NCBI RefSeq assembly: GCF_031453975.1
Contig: NZ_JAVDPW010000010.1
Span: 124,001 to 188,000, forward strand
Length of the DNA: 64,000 nt
Source: Inquilinus ginsengisoli_A
GTDB taxonomy: Bacteria > Pseudomonadota > Alphaproteobacteria > DSM-16000 > Inquilinaceae
Reading direction: 5' to 3'
In this document: one piece after another, positions 9,615 to 17,231 of the stretch
Numbering within the stretch: the stretch's first letter is position 1
How the letters are laid out: every line of letters starts with the position of its first letter
The notes under the pieces: model-generated
What the model was told of the DNA's origin: nothing
What the model saw: the letters and a program-made list of their open reading frames with translations, nothing else
Databases searched by the model: none
Program-made: the position numbers and the translations under genes

Positions 9615-10688
9615 ATGTGCACCCGTCACCATCGCCATTCGATCTTCTGCATCCTGCCGCCCTATCTGTTGCGCTCGGTGCTCGCCAACGGCAGCAAGGC
9701 GCAGAAGGCGGCGGCCAGCCGCGCGCTGGGCATCGACAGCACCCTGCGGTCGATGCGGGCCCAGCTGGCCGTGGCCCAGAGCCTGTCGGCGCGCCGCAGC
9801 CGCAAGCTGGCCTTGCCGCCGTCGCGGCAGCGCAGCATCTACACCGCCGATGGCGGCGAGGGCCTGCCGGGCAAGCTGGTGCGCGCCGAAGGGCAGGGGC
9901 CGTCCGGCGACGTCGCGGCCGACGAAGCCTATGACGGGCTGGGCCACACCTTCGATTTCTTCCTGCAGGCCTACCGGCGCAACTCGATCGACGACGACGG
10001 CATGGCGCTGGACGCCACCGTGCATTACGGCGACCGCTACAACAACGCCTTCTGGAACGGCCAGCGCATGGTGTTCGGCGATGGCGACGGCGACCTGTTC
10101 AACCGCTTCACCAGTTCGCTCGACGTCATCGGCCATGAGCTCGGCCATGGCGTCACCGAGGACGAGGCCGGCCTCGTCTACATGCAGCAGCCGGGCGCGC
10201 TGAACGAATCCCTGTCCGACGTCTGGGGCTCGCTGATCAAGCAATGGGTGCTGAAGCAGACCGCCGACAAGGCCGACTGGATCATCGGCGCGGGGCTCCT
10301 GACCAAGAAGGTCCAGGGCATCGGGTTGCGGTCGATGAAGGCGCCGGGCACCGCCTATGACGACCCGGTGCTGGGCCGCGACCGCCAGCCCGGTCACATG
10401 AAGGACTATGTCGACACCATGCAGGACAATGGCGGCGTCCACATCAACTCCGGCATCCCGAACCGGGCCTTCACTCTCGCCGCCACCGCCATCGGCGGCT
10501 ATGCCTGGGAGCGGGCGGGCCGGATCTGGTATGATGCGGTGCGTGACGCCCGGGTGACCGACACCACCAAATTCGCCGATTTCGCCGCGGTGACGGTGGA
10601 TGTCGCGGCCCGGCTGCCGGGGTCGAAGAAGGCCGAGGTCAAGGCGGTGGCCGACGCCTGGAAGCAGGTCGGGGTGCCGACCAGCTGA
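9615..10688 (+). CDS. Protealysin-like M4 metallopeptidase precursor
   Basis: 357-residue zinc endopeptidase of the thermolysin family. The short N-terminal propeptide carries PPYLL (residues 15-19), the mark of the protealysin group, rather than a long FTP/PepSY propeptide; there is no classic signal peptide. The zinc site is HELGH (174-178) with the third ligand in NESLSD (197-202), and a downstream HINSGIPN holds the active-site His. AGGGAGAG precedes the ATG. The emfourin-type inhibitor gene follows 20 bp later, as in known protealysin operons. Confidence 0.95.
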   Translation: MCTRHHRHSIFCILPPYLLRSVLANGSKAQKAAASRALGIDSTLRSMRAQLAVAQSLSARRSRKLALPPSRQRSIYTADGGEGLPGKLVRAEGQGPSGDVAADEAYDGLGHTFDFFLQAYRRNSIDDDGMALDATVHYGDRYNNAFWNGQRMVFGDGDGDLFNRFTSSLDVIGHELGHGVTEDEAGLVYMQQPGALNESLSDVWGSLIKQWVLKQTADKADWIIGAGLLTKKVQGIGLRSMKAPGTAYDDPVLGRDRQPGHMKDYVDTMQDNGGVHINSGIPNRAFTLAATAIGGYAWERAGRIWYDAVRDARVTDTTKFADFAAVTVDVAARLPGSKKAEVKAVADAWKQVGVPTS

Positions 10689-10708
10689 CGCTTTGCAAGG
10701 AACGGGAG

Positions 10709-11041
10709 ATGCGGGTCACCATCGCGATGCCGAGCACGGGTCTGTTCTACGCGCCGGGGCTGGCCGAGCCGGTGGTGCTGGAGCTGTCGGCGCTGCCGCC
10801 GGAAGAGGCCGCGCGGATCCAGGCGCTGGTGCATGACGCGAAATTCCTCGACCGCGCGGCGGCGCCCGAGGCGCTGACCCGGCCGATGCCGGACGCCCGG
10901 CAGTTCACGGTGACGGTGGAGCAGGCCGACCGCAGCCGCACCCTGCACCTGGCCGAACCGATCGCCGACCCGGCGCTGAAGGCCCTGGTCGGCTGCCTGG
11001 TGGAGCAGGTGCGGGCGCTGCGGGAGAAGAAGCGGCAATAG
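10709..11041 (+). CDS. Emfourin-type protealysin inhibitor
   Basis: 110-residue cytoplasmic protein recognised by context and pattern: directly downstream of the M4 peptidase, with VTVEQADRSRTLHLAEPIADPALKALVGCLVEQV, the ending typical of protealysin-associated inhibitors. Known emfourins bind and block protealysin-like proteases stoichiometrically, so this gene probably keeps the peptidase inactive in the producing cell. The spacing (20 bp, GGAACGGGAG ribosome site) implies one transcript. Confidence 0.85.
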   Translation: MRVTIAMPSTGLFYAPGLAEPVVLELSALPPEEAARIQALVHDAKFLDRAAAPEALTRPMPDARQFTVTVEQADRSRTLHLAEPIADPALKALVGCLVEQVRALREKKRQ

Positions 11042-11066
11042 TCTGGCGCCGGAGCCACCCCCCAAT

Positions 11067-11147
11067 CGTGATTGCGAGGAGGCGCAGCCGACGAAGCCAT
11101 CCATGCCAGGAGGCGCCATGGATTGCTTCGCTGCGCTCGCAATGACG
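11067..11147. repeat. Long intergenic palindrome, family A, copy 3
   Basis: Begins CGTGATTGCGAGGAGGCG and ends TTCGCTGCGCTCGCAATGACG; the inner pair is CGAAGCCATCCATG / CATGGATTGCTTCG. It has a shorter central loop than copy 1. It lies between the emfourin gene and the convergent dadA gene and may act as a bidirectional terminator. Confidence 0.88.
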
Positions 11148-11165
11148 GAGAAGGCTGAGAAGCCT

Positions 11166-12497
11166 TCACCCCGCCTGCGGGATCGGGGCGCCGACCGGTC
11201 CGCGGCCGCCCTGCGGGGCGCGGATGCCGGTCAGGTCGGCCCAGCGGTAGCGGTCCATGGCCAGGCCTTCCAGGTCGATCTCGGCGCGGCGGCCGGACAG
11301 GATGTCCGACATCACCCGGCCGGAACCGCAGGCCATGGTCCAGCCCAGCGTGCCATGGCCGGTGTTGAGGAACAGGTTGCCATAGGGCGTGCGGCCGACC
11401 ACCGGGGTGCCGTCCGGCGTCATCGGCCGCATGCCGGTCCAGAAGCTGGCACGGCTGACGTCGCCGCCGCGCGGGAACAGGTCGGTGACCGAATGCTCCA
11501 GCGTCGCCCGGCGCGCGTCCCACAGCTTGCTGCTGAACCCCGCCAGCTCGGCGGTGCCGCCGACCCGGATGCGGTCGCCCAGTCGGGTGATCGCCACCTT
11601 GTAGGTCTCGTCCATCACGGTTGAGACCGGCGCGCCGTCGGCCTCGGTCACCGGCACGGTGATCGAATAGCCCTTGACCGGATAGACCGGGATCTCGATG
11701 CCCAGCGGCTTCAGCAGCAGCGGGGAGTAGCTGCCCAGCGCCAGCACATAGCTGTCGGCGCGCAGGATCTCGCCGCCCTCCAGCGCCACGCCGCCGATGC
11801 GGCTGCCGTCGCTCTGCAGCCCGGCGATCCTGGCGCCCCAGCGGAAGGTGACGCCGAGAGCGGCGGCCAGCTTGGCCAGGTTGTTGGTGAACTTGAAGCA
11901 GTCGCCGGTCTCGTCGCCCGGCAGGCGCAGGCCGCCGGCGATCTTGCCGCTGACCGCGGCCAGGGCCGGCTCGGCCACGGCGCAGGCGGCCGGGTCCAGC
12001 ACCTCGTAGGGGACACCGGCCTCCTGCAGCACGGCGATGTCCTTGGCCGCGGCGTCGACCTGCTTCTGGGTGCGGAACAGCTGCAGCGTGCCCTGGGCCT
12101 TGTCGTCATAGGCGATGCCGGTGTCGGCGCGCAGCTGCACCAGGCAGTCGCGGCTGTACTCGGCCAGCCGGACCATCCGGGCCTTGTTCACGGCATAGCG
12201 GCCGGCGGTGCAGTTGCGCAGCATCTGCGCCAGCCACAGCCACTGCCGCGGGTCCAGTTGCGGGCGCAGCACGAAGGGGCTGTGCTGCATCAGCATCCAC
12301 TTGATCGCCTTCAGCGGCACGCCCGGCGCCGCCCAGGGCGCGGAATAGCCGGGCGAGACCTGGCCGGCATTGGCGAAGCTGGTCTCGTTCGCCGGCCCGT
12401 CCTGGCGGTCGATCACGGTGACGTCGTGGCCGGAGCGGGCGAGGTAATAGGCGGTGGTCACGCCGATGACGCCGGCGCCGAGGACGATGACCTTCAC
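11166..12497 (-). CDS. dadA: D-amino acid dehydrogenase small subunit
   Basis: 443-residue FAD flavoprotein that oxidises D-amino acids, mainly D-alanine, to 2-oxo acids and passes electrons to the respiratory chain. The dinucleotide motif VLGAGVIGVTTAYYLARSGHDV is at the N-terminus, followed by ETSFANAGQVSPGY. The C-terminal TPDGTPVVGRTPYGNLFLNTGHGTLGW block is family-typical. The start is GTG, overlapping the alr stop by 4 bp, so alr-dadA is one operon. A divergent Lrp-type gene lies beyond alr. Confidence 0.95.
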   Translation of the reverse strand: MKVIVLGAGVIGVTTAYYLARSGHDVTVIDRQDGPANETSFANAGQVSPGYSAPWAAPGVPLKAIKWMLMQHSPFVLRPQLDPRQWLWLAQMLRNCTAGRYAVNKARMVRLAEYSRDCLVQLRADTGIAYDDKAQGTLQLFRTQKQVDAAAKDIAVLQEAGVPYEVLDPAACAVAEPALAAVSGKIAGGLRLPGDETGDCFKFTNNLAKLAAALGVTFRWGARIAGLQSDGSRIGGVALEGGEILRADSYVLALGSYSPLLLKPLGIEIPVYPVKGYSITVPVTEADGAPVSTVMDETYKVAITRLGDRIRVGGTAELAGFSSKLWDARRATLEHSVTDLFPRGGDVSRASFWTGMRPMTPDGTPVVGRTPYGNLFLNTGHGTLGWTMACGSGRVMSDILSGRRAEIDLEGLAMDRYRWADLTGIRAPQGGRGPVGAPIPQAG

Positions 12498-13654
12498 GAC
12501 GGGACTCCTTCGAGAACCAGGACGGGTGATGAGGCGGCCGGCGCGGCGTCGACATGGTCGCGCCGGAAGCGGCGGCCGAAACGGGACAGGATCTCGTAGC
12601 CGATGGTGCCGGCCTCGGCGGCGAGGCCGTCGACGCTGCGGTGTGGGCCGATCAGGTCGACCAGGGTGCCGGGGCGCAGCGCACCTTCGGGCAGGGCAGA
12701 GGCGTCGAGGGTGATCGAGTCCATCGACACCGCGCCGACGACCGGCAGGGCAACGTCGCCGAGATACGCCGCGGCGCCGCGATGGCCCAGGCTGCGCGGG
12801 AAACCGTCGGCATAGCCGACCGCCAGGGTGGCGATGCGGCGCGGCCCATCGGCGCGGAAGTGCAGGCCGTAGCCGACGGCATCGCCGGCCGCGATGATGC
12901 GGGTCTGCACCACCCGCGCCTGCAGCCGCACCACCTGATGCAGCGGGTTCGGCGCCCCGATGGTCGGGGCCAGGCCGTACAGCGCGGCGCCGGGCCGGGC
13001 GAGGTCGTAGTGGAAGGTGGGGCCGAGGAATATGGCGGAGGAGTTCGCCAACGACGCCGGCGCGGCCGGCAGGCGGCGGCGGGCGACGTCGAAGCGCAGG
13101 CGCTGCATGCCGTTGGCCGAGTTGTCCGGCTGCTCGGCGCAGGCGAGGTGGCTCATCACCAGCCGCAGGTCGATGCCGTCCAGCCGGTGCGGCTCGGCGG
13201 CGATGCGGTCCAGCTCGGCCGGAGCCAGGCCCATGCGCGACATGCCGGTGTCGAGCTGCAACGCCGCCGGCAGCCTGGTCTCGCGGCGCCGCGCCAGGGC
13301 GGCCCAGGCCTCGACCTGCTCCAGGCTGTTCAGCACCGGGGTGAGATTGTGGGCGAGGGCGATGTCCTCGCAGCCCGGCATCAGCCCGTGCAGCACGGAG
13401 ATTTCCGCCGCCTCCGGCACATGCGGCCGCAGCGCGATGCCCTCCTCGAGATGGGCGACGAAGAAGTGGCGGCAGCCCGCCGCGGCCAGCACCGGGGCGA
13501 CGCGGTCGGCGCCCAGCCCGTAGGCGTCGGCCTTCAGCACCGCGGCGCAGGCGGTGCGGCCGAGCCGCCCGCGCAGCGTCCGCCAGTTGTCGCGGATCGC
13601 GCCGAGATCGACGGTCAGCGTGGCGCCGGACAGGTCGGGGAGGGGGCTGTGCAT
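12494..13654 (-). CDS. alr: Alanine racemase (catabolic, dadX-like)
   Basis: 386-residue PLP enzyme that interconverts L- and D-alanine. The PLP lysine is Lys41 in LKADAYG and the second catalytic residue is Tyr262 in VGYGLHF, followed by TLAVGYADGFPR. The SMDS(I)TLD block is near the C-terminus. It is co-transcribed with dadA (4-bp overlap), so its role is most likely feeding D-alanine to the dehydrogenase rather than cell-wall supply. The long leader before the start (138 bp) faces the Lrp-type regulator. Confidence 0.95.
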   Translation of the reverse strand: MHSPLPDLSGATLTVDLGAIRDNWRTLRGRLGRTACAAVLKADAYGLGADRVAPVLAAAGCRHFFVAHLEEGIALRPHVPEAAEISVLHGLMPGCEDIALAHNLTPVLNSLEQVEAWAALARRRETRLPAALQLDTGMSRMGLAPAELDRIAAEPHRLDGIDLRLVMSHLACAEQPDNSANGMQRLRFDVARRRLPAAPASLANSSAIFLGPTFHYDLARPGAALYGLAPTIGAPNPLHQVVRLQARVVQTRIIAAGDAVGYGLHFRADGPRRIATLAVGYADGFPRSLGHRGAAAYLGDVALPVVGAVSMDSITLDASALPEGALRPGTLVDLIGPHRSVDGLAAEAGTIGYEILSRFGRRFRRDHVDAAPAASSPVLVLEGVPS

Positions 13655-13792
13655 GGGGCCTGACCGCAGGGGATCGGAACGCCCTCAGAATACGGCGGGA
13701 GGCCCCCGCTGATCCTTGATTTCCATTGATCCTTCTGCGGCCGGATGGTCAGGTGTTCGCAGCAAATTCGGCGCTTTTCGCAGAAACCACAC

Positions 13793-14251
13793 ATGACCTC
13801 GCTCGACGCCATCGACCGCAAGATCATCCAGCTGCTGCGCGGCGACGGGCGGATGAGCAATTCCGACCTGGCCGAGGCGGTCGGGCTGTCGCAATCGGCC
13901 TGCCTGCGCCGGCGCCAGTTGATGGAGCATGCCGGCATCATCCGTGGCTACACCGCGCTGATCGACGAGCCCGACGTGGCCAACCCGACCATCGCCATCG
14001 TCCAGATCACGCTGGAGCGCCAGACCGAGGAGTACCTCGCCCGCTTCGAGGCGGCGGTGCGGAAATGCCCCGAGGTCGACCAGTGCTACCTGATGACGGG
14101 CATGTCGGATTATCTGCTGCGCGTGGTCGCCCGTGACACCGCCGATTACGAGCGCATCCACAAGGAGCAGCTGTCGCGCATGCCCGGCGTGTTGCGCATC
14201 CAGTCCGCCTTCACCCTGCGCAGCGTGATCCGCGGCAATTCGGGGGTGTAG
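13793..14251 (+). CDS. Lrp/AsnC family regulator
   Basis: 152-residue DNA-binding regulator. The N-terminal winged helix (LDAIDRKIIQLLRGDGRMSNSDLAEAVGLSQS) is followed by a RAM ligand domain (TLERQTEEYLARFE, then YLMTGMSDYLLRVVARD). It is divergent from alr-dadA, the usual arrangement of DadR, which activates D-alanine catabolism in response to alanine. The intergenic region has AT-rich patches (TTCGCAGCAAATTCGG and TTTTCGCAGAAA) that could be its sites, plus two TGATCCTT direct repeats 17 bp apart. Confidence 0.92.
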   Translation: MTSLDAIDRKIIQLLRGDGRMSNSDLAEAVGLSQSACLRRRQLMEHAGIIRGYTALIDEPDVANPTIAIVQITLERQTEEYLARFEAAVRKCPEVDQCYLMTGMSDYLLRVVARDTADYERIHKEQLSRMPGVLRIQSAFTLRSVIRGNSGV

Positions 14252-14275
14252 AACTTGGCATTCAGCACCTGGGGA

Positions 14276-14515
14276 TCAGCCGTGATCCCGCAGGTGCCGG
14301 TCCAGATAGGCCCGGCCCGACGCCGTCAGCTGCACCACCGGGACGCCGCCGGCCTGCTGCGCCTGGGTGACCAGGCGGCGGTCGTTCGCCTCCTCCCACA
14401 CCGGCAGGCGCGGGCAGGAGGTGCGCCAGGCGTCCATCACATCGGCATAGGGCCGGTCCGTCTTCCCGATCCATTCCAGCATGTCGAGCAGCAGGGCATC
14501 GACCGTGTCGCTCAT
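14276..14515 (-). CDS. Small hypothetical protein
   Basis: 79-residue acidic soluble protein of a type I recall as an unnamed conserved protein in rhizobia and relatives; function unknown. It starts MSDTVDALLLDMLEWI and has a TASGRAYLDRHL ending that looks like a helix of a winged-helix DNA-binding fold, but I cannot confirm one. It is convergent with the Lrp gene (24 bp apart) and lies 67 bp downstream of the binding-protein gene, so it could be the last gene of that transcript. Confidence 0.65.
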   Translation of the reverse strand: MSDTVDALLLDMLEWIGKTDRPYADVMDAWRTSCPRLPVWEEANDRRLVTQAQQAGGVPVVQLTASGRAYLDRHLRDHG

Positions 14516-14582
14516 GGCGACCTCCAGGACGTGAATGCGAGGCGGATCCTAACATACCGGCCGGCGGTGGGCGCCGCGGCCT

Positions 14583-16148
14583 CTACTCCGCCTTCCACAC
14601 GCCCCACAGCCGGGCCGTGCCCGGCGCCCAGTCGGCATAGCCACGGACCTTCGGCCCGGCTGCGGTCACCTGCACCGGGTTGAACAGCCCGATCACCGGC
14701 ACCTGCTCGGCCATGCGGGCGTGCAGCCTGTCGAACACTGCCTGCCGCGCCGCCTTGTCCTCCACCGTCTTGGCCTCGTCCAGCCAGGCGATCGCCTGCG
14801 GATCCTCCCACTGGCTGGTCGGGTCGTCGTCCTTGCTGCCGACGATGGAATCATAGGCCAGCGCCGGGTCGGCCCGGCCGGAGAAGGTGAAGACCGAGGC
14901 CTGGAACTTGCCCTCGCGGTAGTTCTGCAGCTGGGTCGCCCAGTCCAGCGTATCGAGCCGGGCGTCGATGCCGGCGCCGGCCAGCAGCCCCTGGATCATC
15001 AGCGCCGCCTCGTACTGGCCGGTGGGGCGGTTGTTGGTCTGGATCCGCAGGGTGGCGCCGGCATGGCCCGCCTCCTGCAGCAGCTTCGCGGCCGCCACTA
15101 GGTCGAAGGCCGGCCACGCCGCCTCGGCCTGGGTGTGGTAGGCGCTGGCGACGGCGACGGCGGATGGGTTGGGGGTGGCGAGGCCGAAGCTCGCCGCCTC
15201 GGCCACCTGCTTGCCGTCGATCGCCTGGGCCAGGGCCTGGCGCACCCGGACGTCGGACAGCAGCGGGTCGCGGGTCTGCAGCAGCAGCACCGCCCAGGAC
15301 AGGGTCGGCGTCACCGTCACCTGCGCGCCCATCGCCTTCATCGCGTCCATCTCGGTCGGGCCGACATCGTTGATGATGTCGACCTGGCCGGCCTGGAGGG
15401 CCGCGTTCATCACTGAACGGTCGGGAATGACGACAAAACGCAGCTGCTCCGCCAGCGCCTGGCGGCCGCCGACCATGCCGTCGCGCGAGCCGGGCAGGGG
15501 GCTGTAGCCGGGGAAGCGGGTCAGCTCGAGATAGCGGTTCTTCTGCCAGTCGCCGAACACATAGGGGCCGGTGCCGACCGGCCTGATCCAGGCGCCGTCC
15601 GGGCCGACCGAGGATGGGCTCAGGATCACCGCGTCGCACTGGATGCTGGCCATGTTGACCAGGAACATGGCGCTGCGCCGGTCGAGCCGGAACACCGCGG
15701 TGCGCGGATCCGGCGTCTCCACCGCCACCACCTTGGGGCCGTTGCGCCCGTCGAAGCGGTCGAGGCACTGCCACTGCGTCGCCGGGTCGAGATAGCGCTT
15801 CCAGCTCCACGCCACCTCGGCCGAGGTCAGCGGCTTGCCGTCATGGAAGCCGACGCCGTCGCGGAGATGGAAGGTGTAGGCGGTGCCGTCGGGCGACACG
15901 TCGATGCTCGAGGCCAGCAGCGGCGCCACGGTCAGGTCCTCGCGCGGCGCGACCAGCCCCTCGACCACATGCTGTAGCACCACGTCGGAGTTGAAGTCGC
16001 GCTGCACCCCCGGATTGCTGCTGCGGATGTCGGCGTTGAGCGCGATCGACAGCAGCGGAGTCTGGCGCGGCGCCGGGGCCTCGGCGTGCGCCATGCCGGG
16101 CACGAGGAGGAGAGCGAGGACGCCGATCCAGGGACGCAGCTTGGTCAT
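14583..16148 (-). CDS. Peptide/opine-type ABC substrate-binding protein (SBP_bac_5)
   Basis: 521-residue periplasmic binding protein of the DppA/OppA family with a signal peptide (cleavage after GMAHA, about residue 22). Family blocks include TPLLSIALNADIRSSNPG, LVAPREDLTVAPLLA and the YTFHLRDGVGFHDGKPLT region. The start at 16148 follows GGGGAGG; an ATG five codons upstream lacks a good site. No permease or ATPase genes are adjacent, so this is an orphan receptor, linked only to the esterase gene 39 bp upstream. Substrate unknown. Confidence 0.92.
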   Translation of the reverse strand: MTKLRPWIGVLALLLVPGMAHAEAPAPRQTPLLSIALNADIRSSNPGVQRDFNSDVVLQHVVEGLVAPREDLTVAPLLASSIDVSPDGTAYTFHLRDGVGFHDGKPLTSAEVAWSWKRYLDPATQWQCLDRFDGRNGPKVVAVETPDPRTAVFRLDRRSAMFLVNMASIQCDAVILSPSSVGPDGAWIRPVGTGPYVFGDWQKNRYLELTRFPGYSPLPGSRDGMVGGRQALAEQLRFVVIPDRSVMNAALQAGQVDIINDVGPTEMDAMKAMGAQVTVTPTLSWAVLLLQTRDPLLSDVRVRQALAQAIDGKQVAEAASFGLATPNPSAVAVASAYHTQAEAAWPAFDLVAAAKLLQEAGHAGATLRIQTNNRPTGQYEAALMIQGLLAGAGIDARLDTLDWATQLQNYREGKFQASVFTFSGRADPALAYDSIVGSKDDDPTSQWEDPQAIAWLDEAKTVEDKAARQAVFDRLHARMAEQVPVIGLFNPVQVTAAGPKVRGYADWAPGTARLWGVWKAE

Positions 16149-16187
16149 CACGAACCTCCCCATGATTTTTTCGTTGAACAGAACCGG

Positions 16188-17039
16188 TCAGGCCTTGGAT
16201 CGGGCCTCCGCCAGCGTCTGGACGAAGAAATCCTCGACCGGCGCCAGCACCCGGCCGCCGTCATGGCCGACGCCGGGCACGGTGTCCTGGCGCACCGCGA
16301 TGCCGTGGCGCTCGAAACTCTCCCGCAATGACCGCATGCGGTCCTGGCGGTTGGCGCCGGCCAGGTCGGCCCCGTCCATCCAGCCGGGATCGCTGGGCTT
16401 GGTCACGATCTCCCAGGTCTCGGTGTCCTCGGCGCCGATCACCATCTGCACCGCCACCCGCCGCATCGCCGCGATGTCCACCGGCCGGCCGAAGCGGGCC
16501 TCGAAATCGCGTAGGCCCACCCACCAGTCATGGTCCCAGTCCAGCAGCGTGACCGAGCCCGGCGCGCCGATGCTGACGCCGAGCAGCCGGTCGGGATGGA
16601 CGTAGAGGAAGCGGTGGACGAAATGGCCGCCGCCGGAAAAGCCGAACATCAGGAAGCGGTCGGCATCGACCCGGTACTTCGCCGCCACTTCGTCGACCAT
16701 GGCCAGCAGCAGCAGGTCGAAGCGCATGTCGTGGAAGGCCAGGCGCTTGTAGTTCGACACGTCGGCCGGCTCGATCAGCCCGGCGGGGAACAGCGGCACC
16801 AGCAGGATGCAGTCCTGGGCGTCGGCGAAGCGCTTGAAGCCGTTGCGATAGGTGTCGACGGTGCGGCCGGTGCCGTGCATCAGCACAGCCAGGCTGTAGC
16901 GCTTGTCGCCGTCCTCCGCGTAGTCGCGCGGCACGTAGAGGCAATAAGAGACGCGCTGGTCGGCCTGAAGGGCGAAGAACGGCGTCTGGCCGAAATCGTA
17001 GTAGGACAGCTTGACGCCATGGCCCGGACGGTCGCGCAT
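16188..17039 (-). CDS. Alpha/beta hydrolase, esterase-like
   Basis: 283-residue cytoplasmic hydrolase with the esterase pattern of LpqC/PHB-depolymerase-like proteins: SYCLYVPRDY, LAVLMHGTGR (oxyanion region), the nucleophile in GFSGGGHF, and a late GVGHDGG carrying the probable catalytic His. No signal peptide. GGGAGA lies seven bases before the ATG. It may share a transcript with the downstream binding protein. Its start abuts a tRNA 3' remnant, so its promoter may have been replaced by an insertion. Substrate unknown. Confidence 0.85.
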   Translation of the reverse strand: MRDRPGHGVKLSYYDFGQTPFFALQADQRVSYCLYVPRDYAEDGDKRYSLAVLMHGTGRTVDTYRNGFKRFADAQDCILLVPLFPAGLIEPADVSNYKRLAFHDMRFDLLLLAMVDEVAAKYRVDADRFLMFGFSGGGHFVHRFLYVHPDRLLGVSIGAPGSVTLLDWDHDWWVGLRDFEARFGRPVDIAAMRRVAVQMVIGAEDTETWEIVTKPSDPGWMDGADLAGANRQDRMRSLRESFERHGIAVRQDTVPGVGHDGGRVLAPVEDFFVQTLAEARSKA

Positions 17040-17057
17040 CGCTCGATCTCCCTGTGC

Positions 17058-17085
17058 CCGGGTTCGAATCCCGGTCCCTCCGCCA
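17058..17085 (+). other. Remnant of a tRNA 3' end (Ser-like)
   Basis: Reads as a complete T-arm plus acceptor strand: CCGGG, loop TTCGAAT, CCCGG, then TCCCTCC, discriminator G and CCA (17083-17085). The matching 5' acceptor GGAGGGA and anticodon arm are not found upstream, where the esterase gene lies. The acceptor strand fits tRNA-Ser. Such 3' fragments are what site-specific integration at a tRNA leaves behind, or an old truncated tRNA. Confidence 0.75.
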
Positions 17086-17231
17086 TCTTACGACGGCGAC
17101 CGGTAGCTGCAAGTCGGAATGCATTTTGATAATGCAAAAACCCAATTCGTGATGGAGCGTCTCCCGGCCCAGCGGGGTGGTTTCCACCATGGCCTTTGCG
17201 GAGGCTAGGCAAGGTCGCCTAGACTTGCCGG

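Noticed and set aside
17117..17140. TGCATT-TTGAT-AATGCA stem as a terminator
   Set aside because: It is followed by A rather than T on the plus strand, and no gene ends there in the right direction.
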